This document shows positions 57,841-64,000 of a stretch of 64,000 bases of DNA, piece after piece. Position 1 is the stretch's first letter, and every line of letters begins with the position of its first letter. Source of the DNA: Bretschneidera sinensis (taxonomy: Eukaryota; Streptophyta; Magnoliopsida; Brassicales; Akaniaceae); the NCBI GenBank assembly GCA_023935145.1, contig CM043698.1, forward strand, positions 149,607,625-149,671,624, in the 5' to 3' direction. Under the pieces are notes generated by a model. It searched no databases, was not told the origin of the DNA, and worked only from the letters and a program-made list of their open reading frames with translations. The position numbers were made by a program, and so were the translations under genes.

Positions 57841-58842
57841 ACAATAAAAATAGATTTGATACTAAACCAACATACCCTTAAATCAGTCAAAGAAGCAGTA
57901 ACAGACTTGAGAAAAGGTAACCCTCCCAAAACACTTGAGAAATTCACAAGAAGATCAACAAACTGATGGAAAGGCACATAAACAACCCTCTTTACATAGC
58001 AAGATGAATTAGAGCAAAGCTACAACCACCATACCAAAGCAGTAAAACCAGGAAACCATGAAAACAGAGGCCAGACTTCAAGAAAAAACACAGCCGACTC
58101 TTCAAATCATATAAAAAAATAACCAATTATGATCCAAACATCAAAACAACACCAAAGCCACTCAAGAATCACCTAGTCGGCACCCATAAAGACTACCCCA
58201 AGCAACAAAGTCCCAAAAACTGAAGTTTTTTTAAAATCGCTCTAAAATCTGAAAAAATGGAAGAAAAATTCGAAAACCATACCAAACGACCTCGGATCGC
58301 GACGAAACTTCACCAAAAAATTTCCCTGGGTGAGTCGACCAGATTGAGGGGATCAACTCACCTTACTGACATCAGCATCTACGTTGATGACATCAGCAGA
58401 TCTGTGTTGATGATTTCTTGCTGTGTTCCTCGTCTATTCTTCAGATTTGTCACATAAGGATCGATTAGGAGGCTCTGATACCAAGTTGAGTTGTAATCTA
58501 GGGTTTAGGTTAGATATGAGAGAGAGAAAAAGAGAAGAAGATGGAGAAGAAAGGTTTAGGGTTTATTCACTTAACCCTTCACCTGCTAACATATTATTTA
58601 TATATGAGATATATAAATCCAAGTACAAAACTACCCTTCAAGAAAAATAAAGGAAATAAAAATAATAACTCTAACACAATTATTTGTAAATGGAAAGTTT
58701 AGCGCATAAATCATAATATGAGCATGTGGATTCATAACATAACGATACCTTCTGTTTGTGCACATAAAAGTTGTAGGGGTATATTTTTTCTTAGCACCTT
58801 GTGTGTGATTCTATGTATTAATTTATAATTTTTATTTTGCAG

Positions 58843-59819
58843 TTGCTATGCTAATGCTGTGTTACAGTGTTTAACCTGCACAAAGCCTCTGATAATCTAT
58901 TTGCTCCGTAGATCACATTCAAGAGCCTGTACTTAAATTTCTTGCTTCTCTTCCTTGTTAATTGGGAATAAAGTATTGTTAAATTATTCTTCCAGCCCTC
59001 TCGTGACTTTTATTATCTATTATATGCATGATATGTTATGGGAAAGATCGGTGTCTTACATGTGAACTTAAGCAACATGTAATGATGTTAAGAGAAAGTG
59101 GGGGCCCTCTGTCTCCTAGCATAATCCTTTTACATATACGGAATTTTAATTTCCAGATTGGTGATGGAAATCAGGAAGATGCTCATGAATTTTTAAGGTC
59201 ATTCAAGATTTACTAGCTGATTTTTATCCTAAACTTTTATTTTCTCTATACCATTGCTGCTTCTCTTCACTCCATTTTACCATATGAAAAGATTCAATTT
59301 AAAAAAATTTGGACTTCGATATTTGGATGGAAGAGTGGATTGTTCATGTTTCTTTCTTTAAAGGTCTAATTTCATAAATGTTGTGGTCTCTATCCAGGCT
59401 TTTGATTGCCTCTATGCAATCCATATGTTTGGAGGGAAGGGACTGGTTGGTGAGGGCAAGGTCGATCCTAGATTGAAAGAAACAACTTTTATACATGTTT
59501 TTGGTGGGCATCTTCGTTCAAAGGTGTTTAGTTCTCTTTCTTTCTTGTAACTTTGGTTATAGTAGTATCTTTATAACCTTTCTATTTTTTCATCTTTATT
59601 TCTACTCTTTTCTACCCTGAATGTCAGTTTCAATGCAATCAGGTTAAGTGTCTAAGGTGTTATCATGAGTCAGAAAGATATGAAAACACCATGGATATTA
59701 CATTAGAGATATATGGTTGGGTTGAGTCATTGGAGGATGCACTGACTCAGTTTACAACCCCTGAAGATTTGGATGGAGAGAACATGTATAGATGTGGAAG
59801 GTCTGATAACTTTGTTTGA
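58843..59819 (+). pseudogene. UBP16-type catalytic exons (copy B)
   Basis: Exons 58843-58928, about 59030-59197, 59398-59523 and 59643-59819. The first gives SCYANAVLQCLTCTKPLIIY with the catalytic Cys box, and the next CLTCELKQHVMMLRESGGPL and GDGNQEDAHEFLR. The third has LLIASMQSICLEG then, after a 5-bp gain (AGGGA doubled near 59437) that shifts the frame, VDPRLKETTF and FGGHLRSK. The last gives CLRCYHESERYE to MYRCGR and TGA at 59817-59819. The His box and all C-terminal exons are missing, replaced by Gypsy sequence. Not functional. Confidence 0.87.
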
Positions 59820-59881
59820 GACCTTGAATATGATGTCATTATATCTAATTCTTGTAGAAGTTTAGGTTTAATAGTATAAAC

Positions 59882-60112
59882 TTGTGTAACTCACTGGCTA
59901 GGCATATTGATGAGGGCAAGACTAACAAATGGGAGGCGAATCCTATTCAAGTTCCAATTGGTCCAGTTACAAGGGTTCGAGCTAAAAGGTTCAAGGAAAC
60001 TCTCAATGGGTTGATTCAACACATTTGGACTAAGAACCATCTTTGGAGGCCCAAGGATGATGCTATACGTGATCCACAAGGATGGGTTTCTATAATTCAA
60101 GCTTTGAAATAA
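59882..60112 (+). mobile_element. Gypsy integrase C-terminal tail, forward arm (second copy)
   Basis: Reads NKWEANPIQVPIGPVTRVRA and IRDPQGWVSIIQALK to a stop at 60112. Counterpart of 1043-1246. Confidence 0.85.
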
Positions 60113-60790
60113 TCTAGCAACTCAAGATTGTGAATTAAAATCTTAGTTTCTCAAAATTGGAGACTTACTCATTTTGGTTGGCTCATCAAGGAAAATGGTT
60201 GGCTGAAATTTTTCTTATTGTCTTTTCTTAATTGTTTCCTTATTAATTTAATTGTTGAATTGTAAGGCTTGCATGCCAATTTAAGTACTTTCCTTTTTTG
60301 GATTTTAGATTACCAGAATTCAGTTACCAGAATTAAATTCTGGTAACCTAAAATCTAAAAAAGGTAAGTACCTAAATTGGCATGCAAGCCTTACAATTCA
60401 GCAATTAAATTAATAAGGAAACAATTAAGAAAAGGTAATAAGAAAAATTGCAGCCAGCCATTTTCTTTGATGAGCCAACCAAAACGAGTAAGTCTCCAAT
60501 TTTAGGAAACTAAGATTTTAATTCACAATCTTGAGTTGCTAGATTATTCCAAAGCTTGAATTATGGAAACCCATCATTGTGGATCACGTATAGAATCATC
60601 CTTGGGCCCCTAAAGATGATTCTTAGTCCAAATATGTTGAATCAGCCAATTGAGAGTTTCTTTGAACCTATTAGCTCGAGCCCTTGTAACTGGACCAATT
60701 GGAACTTGAATATGATATGCCTCCCATTTGTTAGATGTGTCCTCATTATTCCCCTCATCTTGAAAATAATTTGTCCTCAAATCATCACCT
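59890..60790. repeat. Near-perfect palindrome of Gypsy tail and partial LTR
   Basis: Two arms of about 430-450 bp meet at 60335. The core TTACCAGAATT-A-AATTCTGGTAA (60324-60346) is perfect with a one-base centre. Each arm holds the Gypsy integrase tail and about the first 220 bp of its LTR, in opposite orientation. In the paralogous copy (1043-5720) the arms are longer and separated by a 3-kb gag-RT loop. Confidence 0.92.
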
Positions 60791-61126
60791 ACATCAAAAG
60801 GGCTTAAATCAAAAACATTGAAAGTGACACTAACATTGTACTCACTTGGCAAATCCAATTTGTATGCATTGTCATTGATGCGCTCAAGGACTTGAAAAGG
60901 TCCATCTCCTCTAGGAAGGAACTTTGAACGCCTTTGTGACAAAAATCTTTCTTTCCTCGTGTGTAACCAAACCCAATCTCCGAGTTGAAAAATCAGTTGT
61001 CGGCGACCTTTGTTAGCTTGTTTTGCATATTGTTCCGTTTTCCTCTCAACGTTTAGTCTTGACTTCTCATGTATCTGCTTAAAAAATTCAGCCTTTTTCT
61101 TTTCATCCAAGTTAGCACATTCAGAC
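60610..61126 (-). pseudogene. Gypsy integrase C-terminal part, reverse arm (second copy)
   Basis: Open reverse frame 61182-60610: CANLDEKKKAEFFKQIHEKS, LGDWVWLHTRKERFLSQRR, GDGPFQVLERINDNAYKLDL, FDVGDDLRTN and RFKETLNWLIQ. It is uninterrupted here, whereas the copy at 5468-5984 is shifted. Cut at 61126 by the Gypsy-2 LTR; the first codons of the frame lie within the LTR. Confidence 0.87.
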
Positions 61127-63376
61127 TGTAATACTCGTATTTGTAAAGTAAGGGTAAAGAAGTACATTAATAAATATAACATGAAATTAAAAATAATATA
61201 TTTATACGAAAGATTTAGTATTAAATAAAATAATTCTTTTTAAAAAAAATGAATACATGGAGGTGTAATTACAAAGAAAATAAAATAATAATAATAATAA
61301 ATAATAAATTGGACGTTACTAAATGTCCAGGGGAAAAAAATATAAGAAAGAAATATATATATATATATATATATAATCATGCAACACCTGGAAGTCCAGG
61401 TGTTGCACCTTTATTTTCAAATTGCTGCTTGTTCTGCAGCTAGAGAGAAATGAATAGTAAAAAGAAAAAGGAAACAGTGGCAACCGCCTTAAATTTTGTT
61501 GAAGTTCGATTTTTTTTAGTTTGCCGATTTCATTTTAGCTTCTTATAATTTTTTCGTTTTCTTTAAACACTTGGGGATCCAAAGAAATGTCGAAAGAGCA
61601 AAATTTTGAAGGAAATTTTTGTGGAATTTCATAGAAAATCAGAAAAAACTATCAGAAAAGCATAAAGTAATATTATAGTATTTATTTTTGAATTTCTGAT
61701 ATTTATAAAGTTTTCCTAAGTTCAAAGTGGTAATTTTCAAAGTGTGTGGTTTATATCGAATTGAATAATAAATTAGAAAATTTATATAAATATGATATCA
61801 GGTGTTGACGATCTACAATCGAGGGAATTTTTGAGAGAAATAAGAAAGGCAAGGAAGTGATCTACGGGTAGCTTTAAGAGATATGTGGCGAGTTGGATTT
61901 ACTTTAAATAGTCAAAATAAAAATCAAATGTCTAGTTATAATATTAAGATAAATTATCAGCTTGGGTTTTGATGATAAATAAATATTTGATTGATAGATA
62001 TGATATGAATATTGAACCGTAGAAAAATTATTATATGAGAAGAAATATTATTAGAATAATAGGTTAATATAATAATAATAGTGATAAGTGAAATTCTTGA
62101 TGAGCTATGGGTTATGTTTTGATACAAATTTTGAGGAGATAAATTTTAATGGATCTTAACAAACTTTGATGGATGATTTGATGAGATTTGGGATGAAATT
62201 TAATGGATCTTGATAAGCTTTAATGGATGATTTAATGTGATTTGGGATAAGAGAATGTTAGTGGAATTTTTATATAATTTGAGAAAAATCAGGATAGTCA
62301 ATTTAGATATTTGAGTTCATGTGATTTTTATATTACTATTCATATGCATATTTTTATATTATTGTTCATGTGCATATGCATTTAATAATATAACCGAAGA
62401 ACCGGGAAAGGGCCGGTCTAAAGGAACAACCATGACAGTCGATATATGCTGGAAATAAAAGGGACACCGTGACAGTCGGTATATGCTGGAAATAAATTCC
62501 GTGACAGTCGGGATAAGTTGTAAAGAACTGGGAAGGGACTGGTCTAAGATAATAATAACTTGTCGACAGGTGCGAAGACGTTCCCATCATTTGCATCCAT
62601 TTTAATTATTGCTTGCATTATTGAAATATTGATGTGTGATGTATTAATTGTGAATTAAATTATAGATGATTGAGTCTCATAGAAAGAGACAGTTATGGTG
62701 ATAAGATTATTGAAATGCCAAGGTGTGGAGTATTATTGTGAATTTAATTATAAATTATTGAGTCTCACAGAAAGAGACAGTTATGACGATAAGATGATTG
62801 AAATGCTGAGGTGTGATGTGTTATTGTTATGATATACTTATGATGTGAACCTCATTGCGAGGAAACTATGAAATAATTGATGGTATTGAGGTGAACCAAT
62901 AAATAAGAGGAAAAAATTGATAGAGAATGGATATTTTGACAGGTGTAGTGATAGTAGAGTGCTAGTATCAAGTACATGAGATATAAAGTGATTTAAATAT
63001 TAAAAGACTGTTTATACAAATGAGTAATTTTAGTAAATTTAATTCATTGAGCTTGTGAAACTCACTCCTCATTGTACAATTATTTTCAGGTATCAGGTCT
63101 GACAAATAGTTTGGTGAGTTAAAGCTCAGAAGAAATTATTTTCTGTAAGCCACGTGCGTGTCAACATCCTCAGACTAATGAGAAAATAAAATGAAATGAA
63201 AAATCTATTTGTATTATTCATGCATTTTACGTTGTACAGCATATTTAATGATCAAATTGATGTAAAATTCTTTTGGTGTTATTTATATTTTTTTGTTGCA
63301 TATATGTGTCGTGCTGAGATTCTCAAAATGTGATGACATCGTTTCGAGGGTGGTCAACCCGGGATGGGTTGTTACA
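61127..63376 (+). repeat. Gypsy-2 5' LTR, second copy (about 2.25 kb)
   Basis: Paralog of 5985-8225 with the same insertion point in the integrase and the same ends (TGTAATACTCG...GTTGTTACA). It carries the conserved hairpin at 61380-61407, a shorter AT tract and one extra GACAGTCGGTATATGCTGG-type unit near 62470-62500. Confidence 0.9.
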
Positions 63377-63380
63377 ATTT

Positions 63381-63392
63381 TGGTATCAGAGC
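63381..63392 (+). other. Primer binding site of Gypsy-2, second copy
   Basis: TGGTATCAGAGC, identical to 8230-8241. Confidence 0.9.
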
Positions 63393-64000
63393 ATTAGATT
63401 TTATGATTCTGTAGACTGCATAAAAAGTAAGAAAGTGAAAGATTAAAATAAATGATATTTTAATGAACAGTCTGAGGGTGGACGCGCTAGAGCTAGAGTT
63501 AGAGTTGTTGATTTAAGAGGGTGTGGTAGGCCCCTAATATTTTTGACAAGTCAAGGTTAAGTCTGAATTTGTGGTTCCTAGAAAGGAACATGTTGATAGT
63601 ATGATTAATATTAGTAAAGGTGTGAGAGAATCTGAAGTTGAAAGAGATGAGCTAAGATAAGCTCTTACTCATGATCTTAAGAAAATGAATGTAACAGATG
63701 ATAGAGTTTATAGCTTATAACATAGACTTGAGAAACAGGCTAGAGTAGTGCCTGAGGTTGTTAACCCAGTAATGGTAAATGTCCAAAAAGGGAAAAGTGA
63801 GTTTATGCAAGAGATGCAGGAAGATTGTTAAGTTGAATACTTTGTTGTTTAAAGGATTTATAAACCCTTTTAAGCCTGAGTTTTGGGAGAAACTTGTAGA
63901 GAGATTATTTGGTATTTGTACCAGTAACTAACAGGCAAATGATTGTCTTTGTTTCGTTTGAGTTAGAAGGAGAAGTTTTAGAATGATGACAGGATATCCT
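63393..64000 (+). pseudogene. Gypsy-2 gag remnant, second copy (runs off the window)
   Basis: Matches 8242-8855, including the GGRARARVRVVDL start and the same in-frame stops, so decay began before the duplication. Confidence 0.8.

Larger units (their letters stand above)
53351..58676 (-). mobile_element. Copia-2, full-length LTR retrotransposon inserted in a UBP intron
   Basis: LTRs lie at 53354-53544 and 58487-58676 (about 190 bp), with roughly seven substitutions and small indels between them. Target duplication is CAATT (53346-53350 and 58677-58681), with three extra bases at the left edge. The primer site (reverse of TGGTATCAGAGCC) is at 58471-58483 and the polypurine tract at 53545-53560. 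It separates the UBP exon ending NCGN from the exon starting SCYANAVLQ. All domains are present but interrupted by stops and shifts. Part of it (55379-56122) recurs at 1-743. Confidence 0.93.

Noticed and set aside
5985..63376. The two Gypsy-2 LTRs as 5' and 3' LTRs of one giant element
   Set aside because: Both are followed by primer sites and the same gag start and both interrupt the same integrase base, so they are paralogous 5' LTRs from a duplication.

Overview
The window is nuclear DNA of a flowering plant, most likely a eudicot. It has GT-AG introns, AT-rich spacers, microsatellites and a dense load of plant Copia, Gypsy, LINE and hAT elements. I see no bacterial, organellar or CRISPR features. 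The exact species cannot be read from the sequence. LAYOUT: (1) 1-8.85 kb is a diverged second copy of 55.38-64.0 kb. It holds a Copia fragment, one exon of a ubiquitin-specific protease (UBP16-type), a decayed Gypsy element with inverted ends (Gypsy-1) and a long-LTR Gypsy (Gypsy-2), whose ruined interior runs on to about 11.8 kb. (2) 12.3-22.7 kb is a broken gene for mitoribosomal small-subunit protein mS35; its second intron is swollen by a 28-bp minisatellite and a LINE. (3) 24.2-29.5 kb holds the promoter, 5' UTR, first coding exon and a late fragment of a UBP16-type gene, with the middle missing. (4) 29.6-36.2 kb is AT-rich and holds an old Copia (Copia-3), interrupted by a very young 1.33-kb non-autonomous LTR element with identical LTRs. 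(5) 36.37-40.10 kb is the only gene that looks intact: seven exons encoding six tandem jacalin-related lectin domains. (6) 40.1-46.0 kb repeats the end of that gene and its 3' flank; two non-autonomous hAT elements with clear 8-bp target-site duplications lie there. (7) 46.28-47.0 kb is a reverse-strand F-box/FBD/LRR gene fragment. (8) 47.4-59.8 kb is a second copy of the mS35-UBP16 locus, heavily deleted and carrying two reverse-strand Copia elements (49.2-51.8 kb and 53.35-58.68 kb). (9) 59.9-64.0 kb is a near-perfect Gypsy palindrome followed by the Gypsy-2 LTR and the start of its interior. HOW IT FITS TOGETHER: an ancestral mS35-UBP16 gene pair (same strand, about 1.4 kb apart) was duplicated. 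The two copies then decayed in complementary ways, each keeping exons the other lost. A later duplication spread the Copia-2/UBP/Gypsy block to both ends of the window. The lectin gene between them grew by internal domain duplication. No new defence or biosynthetic system is evident. The most notable items are the asymmetric palindrome pair, the young LTR element, the hAT insertion with its paralogous empty site, and the six-domain lectin.
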